A program made the translations under genes and the position numbers. DNA of 64,000 bases, taken from Pelagibacteraceae bacterium AG-325-E13 (GTDB lineage: Bacteria > Pseudomonadota > Alphaproteobacteria > Pelagibacterales > Pelagibacteraceae). The notes under the pieces were generated by a model, which saw nothing but the letters and a program-made list of their open reading frames with translations, was not told the origin of the DNA and ran no database searches. Of the stretch, positions 55,425-64,000 are shown in pieces. The stretch covers positions 62,001-126,000 of the forward strand of contig QBYF01000001.1 in NCBI GenBank assembly GCA_003282965.1. Direction: 5' to 3'. Each line of letters starts with the position of its first letter. Position 1 is the stretch's first letter.

Positions 55425-57619
55425 TGAAAAAGATATTTTTTATATTAAATATAATTTTAATTCTTCTATTATCTTTATCAATAATTGTATTATCTACTAA
55501 AGGTTTAGAGACCAAGAGGTTTAATGATCTTATTGCAAACAAAGTTATAGAAAAAAACAAAGATATCTCAATAAAATTAGAAAAAATAAAATTTAAATTT
55601 GATATCAAAAATTTCAATTTATTCCTAGAAACAAAAAATCCTAATGTAATATACAAAAATCAAAAAATTCCAATTGAAGGTGTCAAAGTTTATTTAGATT
55701 TTATTTCATTAATTAAATCAAAACCAAAAATTAATAATATAAATATATTTTCAAAGGAAGTTAACATCGATCAATTAAAAAAAATTATTTTTAAAATGAA
55801 ACCTTCAAATTTAAATAGTCTGATCTCCAATAAAATAGAAAATGGAAAATTAATCTTTAACCTAGAACTATATTTTAATGAAGATTTAGATATAGATAAT
55901 TTCATTGCAAGAGGTGAAGTCAAAGAAATGAACGGAATTATTAATAGTGACTTACATTTAAAGGATACAAATTTTAATTTTTTCGCTGATTCCTCCGATA
56001 TTCTTATTAAGGATATAAATAGCAGTCTAGAGGGAATTTTAGTAAAAAATGGAAATTTACAAATAAAAAAAGATAAGAAAATAAATTTAAAATCTGATTT
56101 TACTACCGAAATTAAAATTAATAATAAAAATATTATAAATTACTTACCAATTCTTAAGAATATAAATTTTGCAAACAATGAGATGGTCCTTAATGCAAAC
56201 CTAGATAACTTTTTAGATATATCTTTCGATAAAACTTTCAAGGTTACTGATTATGCATATACTAATAAAGGAAAAGTAAAAAATTTATTTTATAAATTAA
56301 ATAAACCTATTAAAAATTCTTTTTTAGAAAAAGAAATAGAATATTTATATTTGAAAAATTCTAATTTCAATTCTCGATATGCTCTAGATAAAAAAAATTA
56401 TATCAATATCTCGGGGGGCTATAGTTTAGATAATAAAAATTATCAAAATTATGATTTTAAAAATAATTTTCAAAATAAATTTTCAAGTATCAATTTAAAT
56501 TTAGATTTTTCGGAAAAATTAAAAATCGATTTATTAAATTTCAAAAAAGATAATTTCAATACTGCGCAAATCTTTTTGAAATTAAATAAAACAAAAGACT
56601 TTTTATATCTTAATGAATTAAAGTATACCGAAGATAAGAATTTAATTTTAATTGAAAAATTAAAAGTTGATAATAAATTTAATATTTCTTCACTAAAAAA
56701 AATTAAAATTAAAACTTATGAAAAAAATAATTTGAAGAATGATTTTAATTTGAATTTTGGAAAAAAAATCAAAATTTCTGGTGATCAATATGATGCTCAA
56801 AATTTAAATAAATTTTTAAGTAAAAAATCAGAAAATAATATTCTCAAAAAAATAAGTGCTGAGATCGAAATTGATATTAAAAATATAGCCACACCATTAT
56901 CAAAAAAATTGAAAAATTTTAGGTTATTAGGAAATATTCAAAGAGGTAAATTTGTTAAAATTTCATCAAAAGGTGACTTCGGCGACAATAAATTTTTAGA
57001 TATTAGTATGAAAAATGATAAAAAAAATGGAAAAAAATATTTAGAAATTTATTCAGATTTGCCCCAGCCCTTAATTTCAGAATATAATTTTTTTAAAGGT
57101 TTGGCTGATGGAGTTTTAACTTTTTCATCAATAATAGAAGAAGACATTTCAACCTCAAAGTTAGTTATTGATAATTTTAAAATAATAAATGCTCCTGGAG
57201 TTGTAAAACTTTTATCACTTGCTGACTTTGGAGGTCTTGCAGATTTAGCTGAAGGAGAAGGGATTTCTTTTGAAAAATTGGAAATTAGTATGAGCGACAA
57301 TAAAGGTTTTATTAAATTAGAAGAACTTTTTGCTATTGGTCCAAGTATATCAGTTCTAATGGAAGGATATAAAACTCCGAGTGGCTTAACTAGTTTAAGA
57401 GGAACTTTAGTACCTGCTAAAAATTTGAATAATCTTTTATCAAAAATTCCAGTAATTGGAAAAATAATAATTCCAAAAGAAATAGGAGAAGGATTGTTTG
57501 GAGTAAGTTTTAAGATGAAAGGAATGCCAGGAAAAATTAAAACAACAATTAATCCAATTAAGACATTGACTCCTCGTTTTATCACTAAAGCGTTGGAAAA
57601 ATCAAAACGATCTAAATAA
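55424..57619 (+). CDS. AsmA-like/DUF3971 envelope protein
   Basis: Large protein (731 aa) with one N-terminal membrane helix (IFFILNIILILLLSLSIIVLS) and a long periplasmic body of beta-rich repeats. The C-terminal AsmA-like region is recognisable: NAPGVVKLLSLADFGGLADLAEGEGISFEKLEISM, FAIGPSISVLMEGYKTPSGLTSLRGTLVPAKNLNNLL, then IPVIGKIIIPKEIGEGLFGVSFKMKG. This class (YhdP/TamB/AsmA) is implicated in phospholipid transport to the outer membrane, so that role is a reasonable inference. It abuts prfB with one shared base. The stop overlaps tyrS by 8 nt. Confidence 0.82.
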   Translation: MKKIFFILNIILILLLSLSIIVLSTKGLETKRFNDLIANKVIEKNKDISIKLEKIKFKFDIKNFNLFLETKNPNVIYKNQKIPIEGVKVYLDFISLIKSKPKINNINIFSKEVNIDQLKKIIFKMKPSNLNSLISNKIENGKLIFNLELYFNEDLDIDNFIARGEVKEMNGIINSDLHLKDTNFNFFADSSDILIKDINSSLEGILVKNGNLQIKKDKKINLKSDFTTEIKINNKNIINYLPILKNINFANNEMVLNANLDNFLDISFDKTFKVTDYAYTNKGKVKNLFYKLNKPIKNSFLEKEIEYLYLKNSNFNSRYALDKKNYINISGGYSLDNKNYQNYDFKNNFQNKFSSINLNLDFSEKLKIDLLNFKKDNFNTAQIFLKLNKTKDFLYLNELKYTEDKNLILIEKLKVDNKFNISSLKKIKIKTYEKNNLKNDFNLNFGKKIKISGDQYDAQNLNKFLSKKSENNILKKISAEIEIDIKNIATPLSKKLKNFRLLGNIQRGKFVKISSKGDFGDNKFLDISMKNDKKNGKKYLEIYSDLPQPLISEYNFFKGLADGVLTFSSIIEEDISTSKLVIDNFKIINAPGVVKLLSLADFGGLADLAEGEGISFEKLEISMSDNKGFIKLEELFAIGPSISVLMEGYKTPSGLTSLRGTLVPAKNLNNLLSKIPVIGKIIIPKEIGEGLFGVSFKMKGMPGKIKTTINPIKTLTPRFITKALEKSKRSK

Positions 57620-58853
57620 TTTTAATTAGATAATGTTTCTTTTTGCCAAAAGATATTTTTAAGATTTTATCATTAGCAAAATCTTCTTGTTTTAGTATTT
57701 TATTTTCATTTGTTAAGATTTCATTATTAATTTTTAAAGCATTACTTTTGATAGCTCGTCTTATCTCACTTTTTGATGACATAAACTTATTTAATACCAA
57801 CAAATCTAATATTTTAATCCCTTGAATTAAATCATTTTTTTTTATTTTGATTTCTGGAAGATTTAATCCGAAGCCACCTGTCCCAAAAGTTTCTTTAGCT
57901 GTTTTTTCAGCTTTTTTAGCAGCTGTTTCACCGTGTAATATTTTTGTTGTTTCATTAGCAAGAAGAATCTTTAATTTGTTTATATCTTTTTCTTTTTTTA
58001 TTAATTCATTTACTTTGTCAGATTTAATTTCAGTAAAAAAATTTAAAAAATTTTTAACATCCCTATCGTCTGTATTTCTCCAATATTGCCAGTAGTCATA
58101 TGAAGAAAATAAATTTTTATTAAGCCAGACTGCACCTTTCTCGGTTTTACCCATTTTAGCTCCTGAAGCTAAAGTTATTAACGGCGTAGTAAGTCCGTAA
58201 GACTCTTTCTTTAGCATTCTTCTTATTAATTCAACTCCACTTACAATATTTCCCCATTGATCAGAACCTCCGATTTGTAAAATACATTTATTTTTTTTAA
58301 ATAGTTGATAAAAGTCAAATGCTTGCAAGATCATGTAATTAAATTCCATATAACTAAGCGACTGCTTTCTTTCTAATCTTAATTTAACGCTATCAAAAGT
58401 AAGCATCTTATTAATAGTAAAATGTTTTCCCACATCTCTTAAAAACTCGATATAATTTAATTTGGTTAGCCAATCATAATTATTTACAAAAATTGGCTTA
58501 GTCTTATTTTTTGACATGTTTAAAATTTTAGTAAAAACCTTTTTAATATTTTTAATATTATTTTTAATTTCTTTCTGATTTAAAATTTTTCTAGTTGAGT
58601 CTTTACCTGAAGGGTCTCCAATTAAAGTTGTACCTCCTCCTAGCAATATAATAGGCTGATGACCATGTTTTTGCATTAATTTCAAAACCATTATTTGCAA
58701 TAAACTGCCAACGTGGAGACTGCTTGCCGTACAGTCAAACCCTATATAAGCCTTTATCGATTGATTGTTACAAATATTATCTAGTTTATCCAAATCAGTA
58801 CATTGATTTAGGTACCCACGTTCCTGCATTTCTAACAAAAAAGCATTTTTCAT
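57612..58853 (-). CDS. tyrS: tyrosine--tRNA ligase
   Basis: Class I synthetase (413 aa). The HIGH-like motif is in CTASSLHVGSLLQIM and the KMSKS equivalent is AKMGKTEKGAVWL. GGGTTLIGDPSGKD, GSDQWGNIVSGVELIRR and a C-terminal S4 RNA-binding domain (SKSEIRRAIKSNALKINNEIL) complete it. I start at ATG 58853 (MKNAFLLEMQERGYLNQ); a longer hydrophobic N-terminus from 58925 would overlap anmK and is not typical. A TATAAT (58876-58881, minus strand) lies upstream. Confidence 0.96.
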   Translation of the reverse strand: MKNAFLLEMQERGYLNQCTDLDKLDNICNNQSIKAYIGFDCTASSLHVGSLLQIMVLKLMQKHGHQPIILLGGGTTLIGDPSGKDSTRKILNQKEIKNNIKNIKKVFTKILNMSKNKTKPIFVNNYDWLTKLNYIEFLRDVGKHFTINKMLTFDSVKLRLERKQSLSYMEFNYMILQAFDFYQLFKKNKCILQIGGSDQWGNIVSGVELIRRMLKKESYGLTTPLITLASGAKMGKTEKGAVWLNKNLFSSYDYWQYWRNTDDRDVKNFLNFFTEIKSDKVNELIKKEKDINKLKILLANETTKILHGETAAKKAEKTAKETFGTGGFGLNLPEIKIKKNDLIQGIKILDLLVLNKFMSSKSEIRRAIKSNALKINNEILTNENKILKQEDFANDKILKISFGKKKHYLIKII

Positions 58854-58908
58854 AGAACAATTTGTGTAATCCACTATTATACAAAAATTATTATAAATAA
58901 ATAAAAAT

Positions 58909-60027
58909 ATGAACAAAGAATACACATCTTTAGGTTTAATGAGCGGAACTTCAGGGGATGGAGTTGATGCTTCAATTATTAAGTCAGATGGAGATAGTAA
59001 TTACCAGGATATTGAAAATCAATACTTTGAATATGATAATGAGATTTATGAAAAGATACATAGTTTAAAGGAAAAAGTTAGTGAAATCAGAGATTTAGAA
59101 AAATTTGGAAAAGATTTAAATGACTTAGAGAGAAAAATTACTCTATTTCACGCTAATGTTGTGGAAAAGTTTAATAAAAATAAATTAGATTTAGTTGGTT
59201 TTCATGGTCAGACAATCTTTCATGACTCTCAAAAAAAAGTTTCTAAACAACTTGGTGATGGAAAGCTTTTATCTCAATTAACTAAAAAGAATATTGTTTA
59301 TAATTTTAGGCAAAATGATATAAAAAATGGAGGAGAAGGGGCGCCACTAACACCAATATTTCATCAAATTATTACAACAAATAAAAAAATTGATTTACCG
59401 GTATGCATTTTAAATATTGGAGGTATATCAAACATTACTATTGTTAAAGAACCGGCTGGCTCATTTAGTTTTACTAGTCGTGATATTGGACCTGGAAATT
59501 GCTTAATTGACACATGGGTAAGAAAAAATTCAAAAAAGAAATTTGATGAAGATGGATCTTTAGCTGCTAAGGGAAATAGAAATGAGATAATTTTTGAACA
59601 AGCTCAAGAATTATTTTCTAATAGACCTTATCAAAATGTTGTATCTTTCGATGTTAATGATTTTGATGTTTCTTTTGCAAGAGGACTTTCTTTAGAAGAT
59701 GGAGCTACAACTTTAACAGATTTTACAGCATCAATTATCAGTTCTGAAATAACATCAATTCTTTCAAATTTCAAAAATAGAATTCCTAAAGTTTTAATTT
59801 GTGGCGGGGGAAGAAAAAATAAATTTTTAATTGAAAAAATTAAAAAAAATACTTTACTAGTTGCAGATATTAAATCTATTGATGACTATGGAGTTGATGG
59901 TGACTATGTAGAGTCCCAAGCATTTGCCTTTCTTGCTATAAGATCTATAAAAAAATTACCTATTTCTTTTCCTGATACTACTGGATGTGAAAAACCTGTT
60001 TCCGGCGGTGAAATTGTCAAATACTAA
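58909..60027 (+). CDS. anmK: anhydro-N-acetylmuramic acid kinase
   Basis: Peptidoglycan-recycling kinase (372 aa) converting 1,6-anhydroMurNAc to MurNAc-6-phosphate. The N-terminal LMSGTSGDGVDASII is the diagnostic nucleotide-binding motif. GFHGQTIFHD, ILNIGGISNITIV, DIGPGNCLIDTW and ICGGGRKNKFLIE follow in the right order. No other recycling gene is nearby. It is 55 nt from divergent tyrS and overlaps the convergent hydrolase stop by 4 nt. Confidence 0.95.
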   Translation: MNKEYTSLGLMSGTSGDGVDASIIKSDGDSNYQDIENQYFEYDNEIYEKIHSLKEKVSEIRDLEKFGKDLNDLERKITLFHANVVEKFNKNKLDLVGFHGQTIFHDSQKKVSKQLGDGKLLSQLTKKNIVYNFRQNDIKNGGEGAPLTPIFHQIITTNKKIDLPVCILNIGGISNITIVKEPAGSFSFTSRDIGPGNCLIDTWVRKNSKKKFDEDGSLAAKGNRNEIIFEQAQELFSNRPYQNVVSFDVNDFDVSFARGLSLEDGATTLTDFTASIISSEITSILSNFKNRIPKVLICGGGRKNKFLIEKIKKNTLLVADIKSIDDYGVDGDYVESQAFAFLAIRSIKKLPISFPDTTGCEKPVSGGEIVKY

Positions 60028-60686
60028 ATTAGAGCAGTTTTTTCTTTAATATATTTTTCTATTTCCAGAGTAAGTTCTTTTTCTTTATTTTTAAAAAAAT
60101 GGTTAGAATTTTTTATTTTTGAAAAATTTACCTCAACTCCTTTTTGATTTTTTATTCTATTGTCCAGTTCAACTATACTATCTTTAGTAACCAACTCGTC
60201 ATTTTCACTGTATATAACCTGACCCGAAGTTGGGCAAGGAGCTAGAAAGGAAAAGTCATAAACATTAGGTTGAGGAGAAAGAGCAATAAAATTATTTACT
60301 TCAGGCCGTCTCATAATAAGCTGCATACAGATTAATGAACCAAATGAAAATCCAGATACCCAACATTGACTATAGTCTAAATTTTGTCTTTCTATCCAAT
60401 CCAAAGCCGCCGCCGCATCTGATAACTCTCCTTGACCGTTGTCAAAAATTCCGTCGCTTTTTCCTACACCTCTAAAATTTACTTTAATGACTGAAAAACC
60501 ATTTTCCAAAAAAATATTATACATTAATTGAACAATTCTATTGTTCATTGTTCCACCATATTGAGGATGAGGATGTAGAACTATTGCCACTGGTGATCCA
60601 AATTTTGGGTTCTTATAATATTTTGCCTCAAGTCTTCCTGCTGGACCAGGAATAAAAATTTCTAAGCTTTTACTTTTCAATTTCAT
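60024..60686 (-). CDS. alpha/beta hydrolase (COG2945-like)
   Basis: Serine-hydrolase fold protein (220 aa). The nucleophile elbow is VSGFSFGSLICMQ (G-x-S-x-G) near residue 110. The oxyanion segment VLHPHPQYGGTMNNRIV and the catalytic His in KNSNHFFKNKEKELT match the small alpha/beta hydrolases that lack a lid. The substrate is unknown; esterase activity is likely. I start at ATG 60686; an earlier start at 60713 adds nine residues without family similarity. In alphaproteobacteria such a gene is often found near iscR/suf, consistent with its place here. Confidence 0.83.
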   Translation of the reverse strand: MKLKSKSLEIFIPGPAGRLEAKYYKNPKFGSPVAIVLHPHPQYGGTMNNRIVQLMYNIFLENGFSVIKVNFRGVGKSDGIFDNGQGELSDAAAALDWIERQNLDYSQCWVSGFSFGSLICMQLIMRRPEVNNFIALSPQPNVYDFSFLAPCPTSGQVIYSENDELVTKDSIVELDNRIKNQKGVEVNFSKIKNSNHFFKNKEKELTLEIEKYIKEKTALI

Positions 60687-60761
60687 ATTTTTAGTACTGA
60701 TTATTATTCTCAAAAAAAGATTAAGTTTATATCACGTTTTGATGTGGCAAATATATTATTT

Positions 60762-60788
60762 TAATTCCGACTATTTTAATAGGAATTA
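60762..60788 (+). promoter_or_regulatory. candidate IscR/Rrf2 operator before iscR
   Basis: A perfect 7-bp inverted repeat, TAATTCC (60762-60768) and GGAATTA (60782-60788), has a 13-nt spacer. Inside it, CCGACTATTTTAATAGG (60767-60783) matches 15 of 17 core positions of the E. coli type 1 IscR consensus (YYGACTRWWWYAGTCRR). It sits 31 nt before the iscR ATG, suitable for autorepression of the iscR-suf operon. The consensus is from memory and the match was counted by eye. Confidence 0.5.
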
Positions 60789-60819
60789 GTTTAAAATTAT
60801 TGTATTACAACATTAATTT

Positions 60820-61236
60820 ATGAAACTTACTACTAAAGGGAGATACGCCGTTATGGCTATGGCAGATCTCGCCTCTAATATGAATTCTGGTCCAATTAGT
60901 TTAAGAGAAATATCTCTAAGACAAAATATTTCTGTAGCATATTTAGAACAAATTTTTATTAAATTAAAGAAAAGGAAACTTGTAAAAAGTTCAAGGGGAG
61001 CATCTGGCGGATATCTATTAGAAAAACCTGCTTCAGAAATTAAAATATCAAATATAATTTTTGCTGTAGATGAAGAAGTAAGAATGCTTAATTGCAAAAA
61101 AAATTCTAAAAAAGGCTGTAACAATAAATCAACAAAATGTATTACACACAATTTATGGGATGAATTGGATCAACATATTCATCAGTTTTTTGAGAAAGTT
61201 AAATTACAAGATTTAGTAAGAGGAGAAATAAATTAA
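60820..61236 (+). CDS. iscR: Rrf2 family Fe-S cluster regulator IscR
   Basis: Winged-helix Rrf2 regulator (138 aa). [18 protein letters not shown] and [31 protein letters not shown] are the classic DNA-binding domain. Possible [2Fe-2S] ligands are Cys92, Cys100, Cys107 and His110, with spacing x7 and x6 instead of the x5 and x5 of E. coli. It precedes sufB by 2 nt, so it senses cluster status and controls the suf genes, as in other alphaproteobacteria. A candidate operator lies upstream. RirA or another Rrf2 member is a less likely alternative. Confidence 0.88.
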   Translation: MKLTTKGRYAVMAMADLASNMNSGPISLREISLRQNISVAYLEQIFIKLKKRKLVKSSRGASGGYLLEKPASEIKISNIIFAVDEEVRMLNCKKNSKKGCNNKSTKCITHNLWDELDQHIHQFFEKVKLQDLVRGEIN

Positions 61237-61238
61237 TT

Positions 61239-62675
61239 ATGAAAAATAATAACTTAGATTATACCCAAGAATATAAGTATGGATTTACCACTGATATAGA
61301 AAACGTGAAAGCACCAAAAGGTCTTTCAGAAAAAACAATTAGATTCATTTCACAAATTAAAAAAGAACCTAAATGGATGTTAGATTGGAGACTTAAAGCA
61401 TTTAATAGACTAAAGGTTTCTAAAGAACCTAATTGGCAAAAACCAAAGTATCCGAAAATAGATTATCAAGATTTGTACTATTACTCAGCTCCAAAAAGCA
61501 TGAGTGAAAAGCCAAAAAGTTTGGATGAAGTAGATCCTAAACTTATTGAAACTTATAATAAATTAGGAATTCCATTAAATGAACAAAAAAAATTAAGTGG
61601 AGTTGCAGTTGATGCGGTATTTGACTCAGTTTCTGTTGCCACGACTTATAAAGAAGAATTAACAAAAAAAGGTATTATTTTTTGTCCTATTTCAGAAGCT
61701 ATTCAAAACCATCCTGATTTAGTAAAAAAATATCTAGGCTCAGTGATCCCGATCAGCGATCATTATTTTGCAACACTCAACTCAGCTGTTTTTACTGACG
61801 GATCTTTCGTTTATATTCCACCTAACACAAGATGTCCTATGGAGTTATCTACTTATTTTAGAATTAACGCCTCTGAGACTGGACAATTTGAAAGAACTCT
61901 AATTATTGCTGATAAAGGTAGTTATGTAAGTTATTTAGAAGGTTGCACAGCACCTATGAGAGATGAAAATCAATTACATGCAGCTAATGTTGAACTTATA
62001 GCATTAGATGATGCTGAAATTAAATATTCAACAGTTCAAAACTGGTATCCAGGAGACAAAAATGGAGTAGGGGGGATTTATAATTTTGTAACAAAAAGAG
62101 GAGCTTGTAGAGGAAAAAATTCGAAAATTTCTTGGACGCAAGTCGAAACAGGCTCAGCGATAACTTGGAAATATCCAAGCTGTATTTTGCAAGGTGATAA
62201 TTCTGTAGGAGAATTTTATTCTATAGCAATTACTAACAATCTTCAAAAGGCTGATACTGGAACCAAAATGATACATTTAGGAAAAAATACAAAAAGTAAA
62301 ATTATTTCAAAAGGAATATCAGCTGGTAAAGCTGACAATACTTATAGAGGATTAGTCGATATAGGAAGAAAAGCTTTAAATTCAAGAAATTATACTCAAT
62401 GTGACTCTTTATTAATGGGTAATGAATGTGGAGCTCATACTGTTCCATATATTAAAAATAAGAACTCTTCTTCAATAATTGAACATGAAGCCACAACTTC
62501 AAAAATAAACGATGATCAATTATTTTATTGTAATCAAAGAGGATTAAACCAAGAAGAAGCTGTAAGCTTGATAGTTAACGGGTTTTGTAAAGAGGTGCTA
62601 CAACAACTTCCTATGGAATTTGCGGTAGAGGCTCAAAAACTAGTTGGTATCAGCCTAGAAGGAAGTGTGGGTTAA
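61239..62675 (+). CDS. sufB: Fe-S cluster assembly scaffold protein SufB
   Basis: Core scaffold of the SUF system (478 aa), which assembles Fe-S clusters in complex with SufC and SufD. Characteristic segments are [64 protein letters not shown], the functional Cys in [21 protein letters not shown], and the closing [23 protein letters not shown]. It follows iscR directly and overlaps the VOC gene by one base (TAATG). Confidence 0.97.
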   Translation: MKNNNLDYTQEYKYGFTTDIENVKAPKGLSEKTIRFISQIKKEPKWMLDWRLKAFNRLKVSKEPNWQKPKYPKIDYQDLYYYSAPKSMSEKPKSLDEVDPKLIETYNKLGIPLNEQKKLSGVAVDAVFDSVSVATTYKEELTKKGIIFCPISEAIQNHPDLVKKYLGSVIPISDHYFATLNSAVFTDGSFVYIPPNTRCPMELSTYFRINASETGQFERTLIIADKGSYVSYLEGCTAPMRDENQLHAANVELIALDDAEIKYSTVQNWYPGDKNGVGGIYNFVTKRGACRGKNSKISWTQVETGSAITWKYPSCILQGDNSVGEFYSIAITNNLQKADTGTKMIHLGKNTKSKIISKGISAGKADNTYRGLVDIGRKALNSRNYTQCDSLLMGNECGAHTVPYIKNKNSSSIIEHEATTSKINDDQLFYCNQRGLNQEEAVSLIVNGFCKEVLQQLPMEFAVEAQKLVGISLEGSVG

Positions 62676-63106
62676 TGGAGAATAGATTTCATTTAGCGAT
62701 ACCAGCAGGAGACCTAGACAAAGCTATAAAATTTTATTGTGAAGTTCTAGGTTGTGAAAGAGGAAACTCTGAGTTTAAATATCCTGATGCTTGGGCAGAC
62801 ATAAACTTCTGGGGAAATGAATTAACTTTGCATGCCACAGACCCAGATAAAAAAAATGTAAGCGAACGCCACAATGTTGACATGGGAAATGTTACTATTC
62901 CTCATTTTGGAGTTCACTTAGACGACGAGACATTTCAGACATTAAAACAGAGACTAATTGATAAAAAGATAAAATTTATTGATCCGCCATACATAAGATT
63001 TAAAGGAGAAGACATTGAGCAGGAAACTATGTTTCTAGAGGATCCTAATGGCAATTGTATGGAGATTAAAACAATGAAGAATCCTAACACACTATTTAAA
63101 AAATAA
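62675..63106 (+). CDS. VOC superfamily (glyoxalase/dioxygenase-like) protein inside the suf operon
   Basis: Vicinal-oxygen-chelate fold protein (143 aa). Candidate metal ligands are His6 (FHLAIPAGDLDKAIKFYCEVLG), a His in IPHFGVHLDD, and the C-terminal Glu in FLEDPNGNCMEIK, matching the paired beta-alpha-beta-beta-beta plan. The reaction is unknown. It overlaps sufB by one base and precedes sufE by 6 nt, so it is co-translated with Fe-S assembly genes. This position is unusual; it may handle a metal- or thiol-related by-product, but that is speculation. Confidence 0.82.
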   Translation: MENRFHLAIPAGDLDKAIKFYCEVLGCERGNSEFKYPDAWADINFWGNELTLHATDPDKKNVSERHNVDMGNVTIPHFGVHLDDETFQTLKQRLIDKKIKFIDPPYIRFKGEDIEQETMFLEDPNGNCMEIKTMKNPNTLFKK

Positions 63107-63112
63107 AATAAC

Positions 63113-63526
63113 ATGAATTTAGAAAGCAAGTTAAACGAATATAAAAATAATATAGAGGAACTCAAATCAGTTGAGAGTCTTGAGGTTTATAGATGGTTAA
63201 TGTCTTTAGGGGAAAAATTAAATGATGATCCTTTAAGTGAAGAAAAAAGAATAGAAAAAAATAAAGTTAAAAAATGTCAATTTGATTTATTTGTAGATTA
63301 TGAAAATGGAAAATTTAAAGCCTGGAGCAAGGCAATGGTCGCAGCAGGATATGCATATGTGTTAATAGACATATTCAACTCAATAAAACTAGATCAAGCG
63401 AAAAAAATCACTGTCGATGATTTTAAAAAGATAAAGATGGACGAATTACTTACCATGAATAGAAAAACTGGTTTTTTTGAAATGATAGAAATGATGATTG
63501 CAAAATTAAAAAATGTTAGAAATTAA
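63113..63526 (+). CDS. sufE: cysteine desulfurase sulfur acceptor SufE
   Basis: SufE-family protein (137 aa) that accepts persulfide sulfur from the SufS desulfurase and passes it to SufB. The acceptor Cys55 lies in KNKVKKCQFDLFVDYENGKFKAWS, the equivalent of E. coli GCQSxVW. FFEMIEMMIAKLKNVRN closes the protein. In its C-terminal half LLTMNRKTGFFEM matches the family's SxxRxNG-like segment. It lies between the VOC gene and sufC and overlaps sufC by 14 nt. Confidence 0.92.
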   Translation: MNLESKLNEYKNNIEELKSVESLEVYRWLMSLGEKLNDDPLSEEKRIEKNKVKKCQFDLFVDYENGKFKAWSKAMVAAGYAYVLIDIFNSIKLDQAKKITVDDFKKIKMDELLTMNRKTGFFEMIEMMIAKLKNVRN

Positions 63527-64000
63527 AAATTTAAAAGCATCAATTAATAATAAAGATATATTAAAAGGATTTAGTCTAAAGATACTTCCTGGTGAAGTTC
63601 ATGCCATTATGGGCCCGAATGGCTCCGGTAAAAGTACATTAGCAAATGTACTGTCTGGAAAAGAGGGATATAAAATTTCTGGAGATTTAATATATCAAGG
63701 AAACAGGCTCGATGAAATATCTATAGACGAGAGAGCTCAAAAAGGAATTTTTTTAGCCTTTCAATACCCTACGGAAATTCCAGGAGTTAATACAAGTAAT
63801 TTTCTTAGAACATCATTAAATAAGGTGCGGAAAGCACAAGGTAAAAAAGAATTAGATGCTTTATCTTTTTTAAAAATTGTTAAGGAAAAATCAAAAGAAC
63901 TAGGAATGGATGAAAAAATGTTATCCAGACAACTTAACGTAGGTTTCTCAGGGGGAGAAAAGAAAAAAAATGAAATTTTACAAATGAAAATTTTAGATCC
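63513..64000 (+). CDS. sufC: Fe-S cluster assembly ATPase SufC (3' end outside window)
   Basis: ABC-type ATPase of the SufBC2D complex. The frame is open from ATG 63513 to the window edge, giving 162 visible residues. Walker A is GPNGSGKST near residue 37. The Q-loop region is FLAFQYPTEIPGV, and the signature is NVGFSGGEKKKNEILQMKI; the Walker B and H-loop lie beyond the window. The start overlaps sufE by 14 nt. sufD and sufS would be expected next. Confidence 0.93.
   Translation, partial: MLEIKNLKASINNKDILKGFSLKILPGEVHAIMGPNGSGKSTLANVLSGKEGYKISGDLIYQGNRLDEISIDERAQKGIFLAFQYPTEIPGVNTSNFLRTSLNKVRKAQGKKELDALSFLKIVKEKSKELGMDEKMLSRQLNVGFSGGEKKKNEILQMKILD

Noticed and set aside
1-64000. CRISPR arrays, mobile elements, prophage, tRNA or rRNA genes
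   Set aside because: No regularly spaced repeats, transposase or integrase frames, or clover-leaf/rRNA-like stretches were seen. Gaps are too short to hide rRNA, and each gap over 100 nt was read without finding a tRNA pattern.

Overview
The window is a 64 kb piece of a very AT-rich, extremely compact bacterial chromosome. Protein families and gene order point to an alphaproteobacterium of the Pelagibacterales (SAR11) type. Supporting blocks are recA-[insert]-alaS-icd, NDUFA12-DUF2155 beside accC-accB-aroQ, purM-purN beside DUF2066-hda-aspS, and lptF-lptG-lptD-surA-pdxA-rsmA next to gmk. All genes share the same A/T-ending codon use. Counting from my chosen starts, only about 1.7 kb is non-coding, and no gene-free stretch exceeds 172 bases. 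I see no tRNA, rRNA, CRISPR array, insertion sequence, prophage or integrase. The SAR11 assignment is inference from composition and synteny, not a phylogeny.

Layout. 1-3.2 kb: the end of a glutathione S-transferase, a single-cysteine DksA, and a GT39/GT2 pair for surface glycan transfer. 3.3-9.2 kb: a GFA-family protein, D-glycerate 3-kinase, TolC, RecA, then an acetaldehyde-type aldehyde dehydrogenase with its DUF779 partner, bounded by two perfect hairpins. 9.3-21 kb: alaS, icd, then a long plus-strand run psd-pssA-rlmE-guaB-TPR-guaA-panB-YfgM-like-BamB-like; guaB has lost its CBS domains. 21-28 kb (minus): rpsF-rpsR-rplI-dnaB-MMPL exporter-cvpA-purF. 28-31 kb: fabD-fabG-acpP-gmk, with no fabF or mltG between acpP and gmk. 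31-38 kb (minus): lipopolysaccharide export and outer-membrane biogenesis (lptF, lptG, lptD, surA) with pdxA and rsmA. 38-45 kb: pepA-ndk, purM-purN, DUF2066-hda-aspS. 45-52 kb: a free-standing NrdJ C-terminal (TSCPD) protein, NDUFA12, DUF2155, the acetyl-CoA carboxylase biotin genes with aroQ, thiS-thiG, and a cysteine-free RNase E/G. 52-60.7 kb: PBP1A, prfB with its programmed frameshift, an AsmA-like protein, tyrS, anmK and an alpha/beta hydrolase. 60.8-64 kb: an Rrf2/IscR regulator and the start of a suf operon (sufB, VOC protein, sufE, partial sufC).

Functionally this is mostly core genome: translation, replication, purine synthesis, fatty-acid and phospholipid synthesis, envelope building and Fe-S assembly. 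I found no convincing new defence or mobile system. The most notable features come from genome reduction. All ten convergent gene pairs overlap at their stop codons, seven by exactly 4 nt. Two divergent pairs are separated by only 25 and 34 nt. Several conserved enzymes lack accessory parts: the IMP dehydrogenase CBS pair, the RNase E zinc-link, the PurF cluster cysteines and the DksA zinc cysteines. Small genes of unclear role sit inside conserved operons: a TPR protein between guaB and guaA, a VOC protein in suf, and DUF779 after the aldehyde dehydrogenase.
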